From: J013 sp038521775
GTDB taxonomy: Bacteria > Pseudomonadota > Alphaproteobacteria > Rhodobacterales > Rhodobacteraceae
DNA: 8,451 nucleotides
Direction of reading: 5' to 3'
Assembly (NCBI GenBank): GCA_038521775.1
Contig: JBCBKN010000192.1
Location: 1 to 8,451 of the forward strand
Below the pieces are notes generated by a model, which saw only the letters and a program-made list of their open reading frames with translations, was not told the DNA's origin and did no database searches. Of the stretch, positions 1-7,200 are shown one piece after another (position 1 is the stretch's first letter; each line of letters opens with the position of its first letter). The position numbers and the translations under genes were made by a program.

Positions 1-1879
1 CCTCCGCGCAGCCGCGGCAATCGCGCTTGTCATGGGCATAGACGGTCCGGCCCCAGCGGTCCTGCACGCGGTCGACCACCGTGGGTTCGATCCGCAGCCC
101 GCCATTGGCAAACATCCCATAAGCCGCGACCATCTTCCACAGCGTCGTCTCGCCCGCGCCCAGCGCATAGCTCAGATGCGGCGGCATGTCCTCATAAACG
201 CCAAAGCGCTCGGCATAGCGGGCAATCGCCTCCATGCCGACATCCTGGGCGATGCGCACCGTCATCAGATTGCGCGATTTTTCGATGCCGACGCGCATCG
301 GCACAAAGCCCAGGAAATTGCCGCTGGCATTCTTGGGCCGCCAGGGCTTGCCCGTGCCGGTGTCGATGACCACCGGCAGATCGGCCACCACCGTGGCGGG
401 CGAAAAGCCAAGATCGAGCGCTGTGGCATAAACGAAGGGCTTGAAGGAGGAGCCGGGCTGCCGCGTGGCCTGGGTGGCGCGGTTGAACTCCGAATGCTGG
501 AAGGAAAACCCGCCCTGCATTGCCAGCACCCGGCCGTTGCGCGCATCCATCACCATCACCGCGCCCTCAAGCTCGGGGATCTGGCGCAGCGTCCAGCCAC
601 CATCCTCGGGGTCGGCCGAAACATGGATGATGTCGCCCAGCGCGAACAGATCCTGCGGCCGCCGCGCCCCGGTCCAGCCCGCCTTGCGGATCGGCACGAA
701 ATGCCCGTCCTCATCGTCCGGCACATCCTCGATGCCGATGCGGATGGCGTTCTGCCCGACCTGGGTGACCAGCGCCACATGCCAGCCGGGAATGTCGCGC
801 GGCACCCGGGCATCGGCCAACGCCTCGCGCCAGGCCGCCTCATCCTCCAGGATCCCGGCCTCCAGCAGCGCCGGCGACAGCCGCCCGGCCGGGCCGTGAT
901 ACGTGCCCAGACTGCGGTCGCGCGCCTCCAGCCCCGCCCGCAGCGCCTTGGCCACCTCGGCCTGCACCGTCTCGTCGATCGTGGCGCGCACGGTCAGACC
1001 GCCGCCCAGCACCTGATCCTCGCCCATCCGCTCGGTCAGCTGGCGCTGCACCTCGGTGGCAAAATAATCCCGCGGCGGGATGCGCCGTGCGGCAACCACG
1101 ATCTCGCCCGACTGCACGGTCGAGAGCGGCTGCTCGCGGGCCGCATTGGCCTCCGCCGCGGCCAGATAGCCGTTCTCCACCATCTCGCGCAGCACATAAT
1201 TGCGCCGCCAGACCGCCCGCTCGCGCTGGTTCACCGGGTGCAGCTTGGAGGGCGCCTGCGGCAGCGCGGCCAGATAGGCCGCCTCGCCCGGGGTCAGCTC
1301 CTCCAGCGTCTTGTTGAAATAGGCCTGGGCGGCGGCCGTCACCCCATAGGCGTTCTGGCCCAGAAAGATCTCGTTGAGATAAAGCTCCAGGATCTGGTCC
1401 TTGCTCAGCGTGCTTTCCAGCCGCACCGCCAGGATGATCTCCTTGATCTTGCGCTCGCCCGTCCGCTCGCCCGAGAGCAGGAAGTTCTTCATCACCTGCT
1501 GGGGAATGGTCGAGGCGCCGCGCAGATTGGCGCCCATCACCGCATCGAAGACCGCCTTGCCGATGCCCAGCAGGTCAAAGCCCGGATGGGTGTAGAAATT
1601 CTTGTCCTCGGCCGAGATGAAGGCGTGCTTGACCAGATCGGGGATCTCGTCGATCGGGGTGAACACACGCCGCTCGCGCACATATTCGGCCATCAGCGCG
1701 CCATCGCCATTGTAAAGCCGGCTGATCGTGTCGGGCTGATAGGCGGCCAGGGTCGAGGTGTCGGGCAGATCGCGGCCATACATCCAGACCATGACCATCA
1801 CGCCGATCAGCGCAAACACCCCGCCGATCGCGCCCCAGGCGAACAGGAACCCAAAAAACTTCAAGACAGAGCGCAGCAT
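1..1879 (-). CDS. mrcA: Penicillin-binding protein 1A (bifunctional transglycosylase/transpeptidase), 3' end outside window
   Basis: Class A PBP that polymerises lipid II into glycan strands (GT51 domain) and cross-links the stem peptides (penicillin-binding domain) on the periplasmic face of the inner membrane. 626 codons are visible. Residues 8-33 form one hydrophobic membrane anchor. The GT51 domain spans about 60-230, with SAEDKNFY (likely catalytic Glu91), GASTIPQQ (121-128), a KIKEIILAVRLE stretch and ILELYLNEIFLG. Residues about 340-430 look like the OB-type insert of PBP1A. The transpeptidase domain follows, with GSSFKPF (SxxK: Ser477, Lys480) and SRN (535-537). The KTGT motif lies beyond the left edge, so about a quarter of the protein is missing. 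The ATG at 1879 is chosen because it gives a short cytoplasmic MLRSVLKFFG start before the anchor; its SD is weak. It lies 244 bp downstream of the amidase on the same strand. From the usual rhodobacterial order I expect prfB next, outside the window. Identity is very secure. Confidence 0.96.
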   Translation of the reverse strand, partial: MLRSVLKFFGFLFAWGAIGGVFALIGVMVMVWMYGRDLPDTSTLAAYQPDTISRLYNGDGALMAEYVRERRVFTPIDEIPDLVKHAFISAEDKNFYTHPGFDLLGIGKAVFDAVMGANLRGASTIPQQVMKNFLLSGERTGERKIKEIILAVRLESTLSKDQILELYLNEIFLGQNAYGVTAAAQAYFNKTLEELTPGEAAYLAALPQAPSKLHPVNQRERAVWRRNYVLREMVENGYLAAAEANAAREQPLSTVQSGEIVVAARRIPPRDYFATEVQRQLTERMGEDQVLGGGLTVRATIDETVQAEVAKALRAGLEARDRSLGTYHGPAGRLSPALLEAGILEDEAAWREALADARVPRDIPGWHVALVTQVGQNAIRIGIEDVPDDEDGHFVPIRKAGWTGARRPQDLFALGDIIHVSADPEDGGWTLRQIPELEGAVMVMDARNGRVLAMQGGFSFQHSEFNRATQATRQPGSSFKPFVYATALDLGFSPATVVADLPVVIDTGTGKPWRPKNASGNFLGFVPMRVGIEKSRNLMTVRIAQDVGMEAIARYAERFGVYEDMPPHLSYALGAGETTLWKMVAAYGMFANGGLRIEPTVVDRVQDRWGRTVYAHDKRDCRGCAE

Positions 1880-1947
1880 GACATCCGACCTGCAGACCCA
1901 CGGCCCCACCGACCGCGCAACGCGCAGACAATAGCGATCCCGCGCAC
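1861..1947 (-). CDS. Possible 28-codon leader ORF overlapping the mrcA start
   Basis: A GTG codon at 1947 lies 9 nt after a strong SD-like AAAGGAG on the minus strand. It opens a 28-residue frame (MRGIAIVCAL..., ending CCALS) that stops at 1861, so it overlaps the first 19 bases of mrcA in another frame. The true mrcA ATG has only a weak SD, so translation of this small frame could deliver ribosomes to mrcA (translational coupling). Seen: the SD, start, stop and overlap. Inferred: any function. No homology is recognised, and a chance frame in GC-rich DNA is quite possible. Confidence 0.2.
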   Translation of the reverse strand: MRGIAIVCALRGRWGRGSAGRMSCCALS

Positions 1948-2012
1948 AGGATTGGACTCCTTTCTTGCCGCATCTGTGGCCCCCGGCACAGCGCGCGGCG
2001 TCAGCGGGGGTA

Positions 2013-2161
2013 TCGGCGGCGGGCCGGGTCCGGCCGCCCGGGGTTCGTCAGCGGCGGGCAATGTCCAGCCACCCGGGCTTCGCCATCAGCGGCGGGTAAG
2101 GCCCAGCCGCCCGGGCTTAGACATCAGCGGCGGGCAATGCCCAGCCGCTGGGGCTCATCGG
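2013..2161. repeat. 38-bp tandem repeats duplicating the amidase 3' end
   Basis: Three adjacent 38-bp units occupy 2048-2085, 2086-2123 and 2124-2161, each beginning TCAGCGGCGGG on the plus strand. A more diverged 35-bp copy at 2013-2047 matches at about 28 of 35 positions, and a fragment starting TCAGCGGGGG is visible at 2001. The rightmost unit is the last 38 bases of the amidase gene. Read on the minus strand, each full unit therefore ends in CCCGCCGCTGA, a repeated stop codon. The array fills about half of the 244-bp amidase-mrcA gap. The diverged copy contains GGCCGG-GT-CCGGCC, a GC-rich hairpin without a following T tract, which could be a weak pause site or processing signal. Confidence 0.85.
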
Positions 2162-3809
2162 CATGCCAGGTGAGGATCGCGGCCACCAGCTCGTCCGACA
2201 CGGCTTCCAGCCAGGCATCCGAGGCGAGCCGCGCCCGGTCCTCGGCATTGGTCAGAAACCCAAGCTCGACCAGCATCGAGGGGATCTCGGCCGACCGCAG
2301 CACCCGGAACCCCGCGGCGCGATGCGGGTTGCCGCTCAGCGTCCGGTTCGACCGCGCCAGCACCCGCACCACCGTCTCGGCCAGCCGGCGCGAGGCTGCA
2401 TTGGTCTCGTTGCGCGCAAGATCGGCCAGAATGCGCGTAACCTCAGGGCTGCGCGGCGCCTCGCCTGCCCCCGGCGCCTCGGCGGCCGAGACATAGCGCG
2501 CGGCCTGCGGCGCGAGATCGGCGCTGTTTTCCAGCCGCGCCAGCCGGGCGGCGGCCGCATCGCTGGCCGCATCCGACAGGGTAAAGACCGACACCCCCCA
2601 GGCCGTGCCGGTGGGCTCGGTATTGGCATGCACCGAGACAAAAAGATCGGCCCGCAGCGTCTGCGCCATGCCGATCCGGGCATCGAGCGGCAAAAACACA
2701 TCGGCGTCGCGGGTCAGCCGGGTGCGCAGGCGCCCCGTGGCCTCCAGCCGCGCGGCCAGGATGCGCGCGGCGCGCAGCGCGATCTCCTTTTCGACCAGCC
2801 GGCCGCGCACCGCACCGGGGTCGATGCCGCCATGGCCCGGGTCGATCACCACCAGCGGCAGGCGCCGGTCGGGCCGGGGCGGCGGTGCCACCACCCTGCG
2901 CGGCGCAGGGTCAAGCGGCGGGCCGGCGGCCGCGGCAAAGGCCTCCGGCGAACTCGGCACCAGGCGAAGGGACAATCTGGCCAGCGCCTGCGGCTGATCG
3001 GGCGGCACCGGCGCATAGACCACATGGGCCACCCGCATCGGCGCGTCCAGAACCAGCTCCAGCCGCCCCCATCCGTCGGGATGCTGGGCAAGCCGGGCCT
3101 CAGCCACCGGCCCCGCGTTCGGCGCGTTCGGTGCGCTCAGTGCGGCCGGTGCGTTCGGTGGGTTCGGGGCCTCCAGCGCCCAGGCGAGCCCTGCCAGGTC
3201 GAGCACCACCCGCCGCGGCGCCTCCAGCGTAAAGACCCGCAGATCGGTCCGCCGCGTCATGCTCAGGGACAGCGTGACCGCCGCGCCGTCACGCTCAAAC
3301 GCCAGCGCAACCGCCCGCGGCAGATCGGACATTGGCAGATCGGATATCGGCGCCATGGGCAGCTCTTCCGCCGGCGCAGCCACATCCGTGGCCGGCGCAG
3401 AGGATGCCGGAGAGGTCAGTGCAGCCCGGCGCAGCGCGGCTGGCAGCACCGAGACCCGGGACGAAACTGGGGACGAAACTGGCGCCAAGATCGGGGAAAG
3501 GGGGTCCGCCGGCGTCACATCGCCGATGTCCCGCGCCGGCGGCGCTTGCCCGTGCAACGGCGCAGCACGCGCCGGGCGCGGCTGGGCCAGCGCCGCCTGC
3601 GCGGAAACTGCCTCCACAGCACTCGGGTTCTGGCCGGGCACCGCCGCGCGCAGCATGGGCTCTGGCCCGCTCTTCGGCCCGTTCTCTGGCCCGCTCTCTG
3701 GGGCCAAGACCCAGACCGCAGCGCCGATCAGCAACGCCCACGCCCCAACGGCGCGCATGCCCGCGCCCAGCATGCCGCGCGCGGCGCGGCGCCAACGCCT
3801 TCTGCTCAT
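2124..3809 (-). CDS. amiC: N-acetylmuramoyl-L-alanine amidase with AMIN domain, AmiC type
   Basis: Zinc amidase that cleaves the bond between MurNAc and L-Ala of the stem peptide; this family splits septal peptidoglycan during division. With the start at 3809 it has 561 residues. A basic SRRRWRR start, loosely Tat-like, precedes a hydrophobic stretch at 23-36 and suggests export. A Pro/Ala-rich linker (about 40-165) follows, then an AMIN domain (about 168-285), which normally targets the enzyme to septal peptidoglycan. The Amidase_3 catalytic domain runs from about 318 to the end, with VIDPGHGG (His326), VEKE (Glu340), SVHAN (His394) and VELGFLTN (Glu515): three zinc ligands plus the catalytic Glu. 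Start choice: AAAGGG lies 6 nt before ATG 3809. In-frame starts upstream at 3845 (ATG) and 3854 (TTG) have poorer SDs and would add hydrophilic residues before the signal. The linker and a 20-residue stretch inside AMIN are repetitive. It is probably co-oriented and co-functional with mrcA. Confidence 0.93.
   Translation of the reverse strand: MSRRRWRRAARGMLGAGMRAVGAWALLIGAAVWVLAPESGPENGPKSGPEPMLRAAVPGQNPSAVEAVSAQAALAQPRPARAAPLHGQAPPARDIGDVTPADPLSPILAPVSSPVSSRVSVLPAALRRAALTSPASSAPATDVAAPAEELPMAPISDLPMSDLPRAVALAFERDGAAVTLSLSMTRRTDLRVFTLEAPRRVVLDLAGLAWALEAPNPPNAPAALSAPNAPNAGPVAEARLAQHPDGWGRLELVLDAPMRVAHVVYAPVPPDQPQALARLSLRLVPSSPEAFAAAAGPPLDPAPRRVVAPPPRPDRRLPLVVIDPGHGGIDPGAVRGRLVEKEIALRAARILAARLEATGRLRTRLTRDADVFLPLDARIGMAQTLRADLFVSVHANTEPTGTAWGVSVFTLSDAASDAAAARLARLENSADLAPQAARYVSAAEAPGAGEAPRSPEVTRILADLARNETNAASRRLAETVVRVLARSNRTLSGNPHRAAGFRVLRSAEIPSMLVELGFLTNAEDRARLASDAWLEAVSDELVAAILTWHADEPQRLGIARR
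3115..3170 (-). repeat. Codon-phase micro-repeat (Asn-Ala-Pro type) inside the AMIN domain
   Basis: Degenerate 9-bp units of the type GCGTTCGGT on the plus strand encode NPPNAPAALSAPNAPNAG in the amidase. The stretch sits between the LDLAGLAW strand and the following AEARLAQ segment, so it is a surface-loop expansion that keeps frame. Other short in-frame duplications occur in the linker: a SDLPMSDLP duplication near 3323-3350, a PVSSPVSS duplication near 3458-3485, and SGPENGPKSGPEP near 3658-3705. These look like slippage products and are not domains. Confidence 0.6.
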
Positions 3810-3905
3810 GGCCCGCCCTTTCTTGCCGCCGGAAAGGCCGAACATGCCTGCCAACCGGCGCCAGTCTTTTCAGGGGTTTGTTGCGGGTTCTTACCTCAAT
3901 TCCGC

Positions 3906-3933
3906 AGTTTAACGCTTTCGATACGAAAAACAA
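3906..3933 (-). promoter_or_regulatory. Candidate sigma-70 promoter for amiC
   Basis: On the minus strand TTGTTT is followed after 16 bp by TAAACT, in the only AT-rich patch of the intergenic region. It lies about 95 bp upstream of the chosen amidase start. Both hexamers are imperfect and the spacer is short, so this is an inference from position and composition. Confidence 0.35.
3916..3928. promoter_or_regulatory. Perfect dyad TTTCG-ATA-CGAAA in the divergent promoter region
   Basis: A 5-3-5 inverted repeat, TTTCGATACGAAA, sits in the spacer of the candidate amiC promoter and just upstream of the candidate rne -35 box. A regulator bound here could affect both genes. The dyad is short and no factor is recognised, so it may be chance. 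Confidence 0.25.
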
Positions 3934-3934
3934 A

Positions 3935-3964
3935 TTGTCTTTTGACGCCGCGCCGGGCTATTGT
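3935..3964 (+). promoter_or_regulatory. Candidate sigma-70 promoter for rne
   Basis: TTGTCT (3935-3940) and TATTGT (3959-3964) are separated by 18 bp at the edge of the AT-rich patch, back to back with the candidate amiC promoter. Transcription would begin near 3971 and give an rne leader of about 330 nt. A weaker second -10-like TATACA is visible at 4112-4117 without a convincing -35 box. Confidence 0.4.
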
Positions 3965-4255
3965 TCATGTGAGAGAGGAGCCGGGCATTGTCCGGCAGCC
4001 GCTCACCTGCGTGACGACAGGTCCCCAAGGCGGGACGCGCCCGGCACGGCCGGGACCCCTAAACCGCGGACCAGCCGTCGCAGGGCCGGACAGTCAGGCC
4101 GGCACGGAACTTATACAGGCGTCATTGGCGCCGGAGAAACAACCGCGATGCAACGCGCACCTGCCAGACGGATGACCCCGGAGCGGTTCAAAACACCGCC
4201 GACCGGCCCGCGGCAGCTTCGCGCCCCCTCGCCAGATAGATCGCGCAGCAGGATC

Positions 4256-4286
4256 GCCGGACCACGCGTCCGGCCATGCTGCGTGG
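4256..4286 (+). promoter_or_regulatory. Competing hairpins or pseudoknot before the rne ribosome binding site
   Basis: Stem A pairs 4256-4262 (GCCGGAC) with 4268-4274 (GTCCGGC), 7 bp with the 5-nt loop CACGC. Stem B pairs 4262-4267 (CCACGC) with 4281-4286 (GCGTGG). Stem B uses the loop of stem A, so the two are either mutually exclusive or form a pseudoknot-like contact. Stem B ends two bases before the SD AGAAGGA (4288-4294), so its state could affect ribosome loading. Confidence 0.45.
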
Positions 4287-4287
4287 C

Positions 4288-4294
4288 AGAAGGA
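4288..4294 (+). promoter_or_regulatory. rne Shine-Dalgarno sequence
   Basis: AGAAGGA lies 4 nt before ATG 4299. It supports that start over the in-frame ATG at 4311, and the resulting MAQKMLIDATHPEETRV is the typical alphaproteobacterial RNase E N-terminus. Confidence 0.7.
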
Positions 4295-4298
4295 CATT

Positions 4299-7200
4299 AT
4301 GGCCCAGAAGATGCTCATCGATGCCACCCACCCGGAGGAGACCCGGGTTGTTGTGGTCGACGGCAACAAGATCGAAGAATTCGACTTTGAGTCGATCAAC
4401 AAACGGCAGCTTGCCGGTAACATCTACCTCGCAAAAGTCACCCGCGTAGAGCCCTCGCTGCAGGCGGCCTTCGTCGATTACGGCGGCAACCGCCACGGCT
4501 TCTTGGCTTTTGCGGAAATCCACCCGGATTACTACCAGATCCCGGTTGCCGATCGCGAAAGGCTGCTTGCCGAGCAGGCCGCCGAGGCCGAGGCCGAAGA
4601 CAGCGATGGCGAGGCGCGCGAGGAAGCCTCGTCGCGCAAGACCGCCAAGCGCCGGCGCCGGAGCGGCAAATCCCGCAGCAAGGGCAGCACGGCCGACGCG
4701 CCCGCCGAAACCGGTGCCGAGACAGTTGCGGAGACTGCCGCTGAGACTGCGGCCGAAGCTGTTGCCGTCACAGCAGCCGTCACTGGGACCGACACTTCTA
4801 CGGAGGCCGACGCATCCGCGCCGGATGCCTCCGCCGAACCCCAGGTCGCGGCCGACGCACCCGCGGATGAGGCCGCAGCCCAAGCAGCGGATGCGGCGCC
4901 CAGTGAAGCGCCCAGTGCAGCGGCGCCCGACGAACCGGGCGTAGCGGCGACCGACAATGGAACGGAAACCGCGGCCGGTCTTGAGGACGAGCCCCAGACC
5001 CAACCTGAGGGCGAGCCTGAGGCCAAGGTTGAGGCCAAAGCTAAGGCCGACGCCAAGACCGACGGTGAGACCGACGCCGAGACCGACGGTGAGACGGGCA
5101 CCGATCCCGACGACAGCGGCGCCCCCGACACGACCGGCGGCAGCACCCCGCGCAGCATTGCCGAGAGCGCCGGCATGGCCGAGGATGACCGCGTGACCGG
5201 CGAGGCCGATGCCCCAGGTTCGGCCGACGCGCCCGCAGAGGGCAGACCCGCGGTGGACGACTCCGCAGTGGGCAGCCCCGCAGAGGATGGCCCCGCAGAG
5301 GATGGCGGCGTTGATCCCGGCGCGGCAGAGGCAGACCCAGCCGATCCCGGCATGGCCGAACCTGCCGCCGCCGAGGCCGCCTCCTCGCCCGCGGATGCCG
5401 CATCGCAGGACGGCCCGGCCGCAACAGACATTTCCGACGCGCCGCGCATGGGCGACGCAGCGGCGCCCGATGACGCGATGTCTGGCGCCGAGACCGCGGA
5501 GACCGCCGATCCGGCATCCCCAGCCGATCCGGCGACCGATCCTGAGGTGACCGGTCCTGAGGTGACGGAGACCGACCCGAGCGCGGCCGCTTCCGCCGAT
5601 ACCGATGCCGAGGCCGCCGCAGCGGGCGTAAAGGACGCTGGCGCAGAGGATGCTGGCCCGGAGGATGCTGGCCTAGAGGATGCCAGCACGGAGGACGTGG
5701 CGCCAGGCCCGGGCGACACCGCCAAAGGCGAGGACGCCGCCGCCCCGGAGCCTGTGGAATCGGTCGGCGCGCATGACATTGCCGAAGAGATCGCCCCGCG
5801 CCGCGCGCCCAGCCGACGCTACAAGATCCAGGAGGTGATCAAGGTCCGCCAGATCCTCCTGGTTCAGGTCGTCAAGGAAGAGCGCGGCAACAAGGGCGCC
5901 GCCCTGACCACCTATCTCTCGCTGCCCGGCCGCTATTGCGTGCTGATGCCCAACACCGCACGGGGCGGCGGGATCAGCCGCAAGATCACCTCGGCGGCCG
6001 ACCGCAAAAAGCTGCGCGAGATCGCCAATGAGCTGGAGGTGCCCAAAGGCGCCGGGCTGATCATCCGCACCGCGGGGTCCGAACGCACCAAGGCCGAGAT
6101 CAAGCGCGACTATGACTATCTCATCCGGCAATGGGACGAGATCCGCACCCTCACGCTCAAATCGGTCGCGCCGACGCTGATCTATGAGGAAGGCAGCCTG
6201 ATCAAGCGCGCGATCCGCGACTATTACAACCGCAGCATCGACGAGGTGCTGGTCGAGGGCGAGCAGGGTTATGCCGAGGCCCGCAACTACATGAAAATGC
6301 TCATGCCCAGCCATGCGCGCAACGTCAAACGCTATGACGAGCCGATCCCGCTTTTCAGCCGGTTTCAGGCCGAAAGCTACCTCGCCTCGATGTTCAACCC
6401 GGTCGTGCAGCTCAAATCCGGGGGCTATATCGTCATCGGCGTGACCGAGGCGCTGGTGGCCATCGACATCAATTCCGGCCGCTCGACCCGCGAGCATTCG
6501 ATCGAGGAAACCGCGCTCAAGACCAATCTTGAGGCCGCCGATGAGATCGCCCGCCAGCTGCGGCTGCGCGACCTCGCCGGGCTCATCGTCATCGACTTCA
6601 TCGATATGGAGGAGCGGCGCAACAATGCCGCGGTCGAAAAACGCGTCAAGGAGCGGCTCAAATCGGACCGCGCGCGCATCCAGATCGGGCGGATCTCGGC
6701 CTTCGGGCTCCTGGAGATGTCGCGCCAGCGCCTGCGCCCCGGCATTCTGGAAACGATCACCTCGCCCTGCCCGCATTGTCACGGCACCGGCCTGATCCGC
6801 TCGGACGAATCGCTCGCGCTCACCATTCTGCGCGAGCTGGAGGATGAGGGGGTGCGCCGCCGTGCGCGCGAGGTGCTGGCCGTCGCCCCGGTGGGGGTGG
6901 CCAATTACCTGATGAACCAGAAGCGCGAGGCACTGACCCGGTTTGAACAGCGCTACGGTATTCCCGTTCGGGTGGAGTGCGACCCGAGCCTGATCAGCCC
7001 CGAATACCGCATCGAACGGTTCAAGACCGCCAGCCGGGTGATCCCGATCTCCGAGACGACCGCGCCGATCACGGTCGACAGCGCCCTGGCCGATGAGGAT
7101 GACGCCTTTGATGAGGCGGAGATCCTGGCCGATGACGAGGCCGCCGAGGCGGACGGTGTCGAAAGCATCGGCGAGGATGCGCGCCGCGACACCCGGGCCG

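Larger units (their letters stand above)
3971..4298 (+). promoter_or_regulatory. Long structured 5' leader of rne
   Basis: This is the non-coding stretch between the candidate rne promoter and the rne start. Hairpins that can be read directly are GCCGG/CCGGC at 3980-3996 (7-nt loop), GGTCCC/GGGACC closing 4020-4057 with an inner CGGG/CCCG hairpin at 4031-4043, and the structures at 4256-4286. No convincing gene is seen in it. In E. coli, RNase E limits its own synthesis through a structured rne 5' leader; a similar role here is inference, because the sequence is not recognisably the enterobacterial element. Confidence 0.45.
4572..5801 (+). other. Acidic low-complexity insertion (about 410 residues) splitting the S1 domain of RNase E
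   Basis: Residues 92 to about 501 interrupt S1 between RERLLA and APRRAPSRRYKIQEV. The stretch is dominated by Ala, Asp, Glu, Pro, Gly and Thr, has almost no aromatic residues, and should be disordered. Its start carries an Arg/Lys block, RKTAKRRRRSGKSRSKG (residues 113-129, DNA 4635-4685), followed by AETA-type repeats. I read the frame through the whole stretch and found no stop or frameshift. Alphaproteobacterial RNase E proteins are known to carry an acidic insertion in S1, so its position is expected; its length is not. Confidence 0.9.

Noticed and set aside
2019..2040. An intrinsic terminator in the amiC-mrcA gap
   Set aside because: The GGCCGG-GT-CCGGCC hairpin has no following T tract on either strand, so it was not called as a terminator.
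32..2173. A 713-codon open frame on the plus strand opposite mrcA
   Set aside because: It is antisense to a gene with clear GT51 and transpeptidase motifs. Its translation is His/Arg/Gln-rich with no recognisable domain, as expected from a GC-rich complementary strand.
2163..4175. A 670-codon open frame on the plus strand opposite amiC and the intergenic region
   Set aside because: Arg/Gly/His-rich composition, no domain, and antisense to an intact amidase. It is open because of codon bias.
4148..4390. A plus-strand frame (MQRAPARRMTPERF...) starting in the rne leader and overlapping the rne start
   Set aside because: Its SD-like GGAG is 11 nt from the ATG, the translation is Arg/Pro-rich, and its overlap with rne is explained by high GC. 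It cannot be excluded as a regulatory upstream frame, but nothing positive supports it.
4532..5779. A Ser/Ala-rich 415-codon frame on the minus strand opposite the S1 insertion
   Set aside because: Ala/Ser/Val low complexity mirrors the Ala/Asp/Glu repeats of rne. There is no SD or domain, and rne is continuous through it.
4572..5801. The S1 insertion as a mobile element or an inserted separate gene
   Set aside because: It has no terminal inverted repeats, target duplication, start or stop signals or recognisable domain. The rne frame runs through it without a break.
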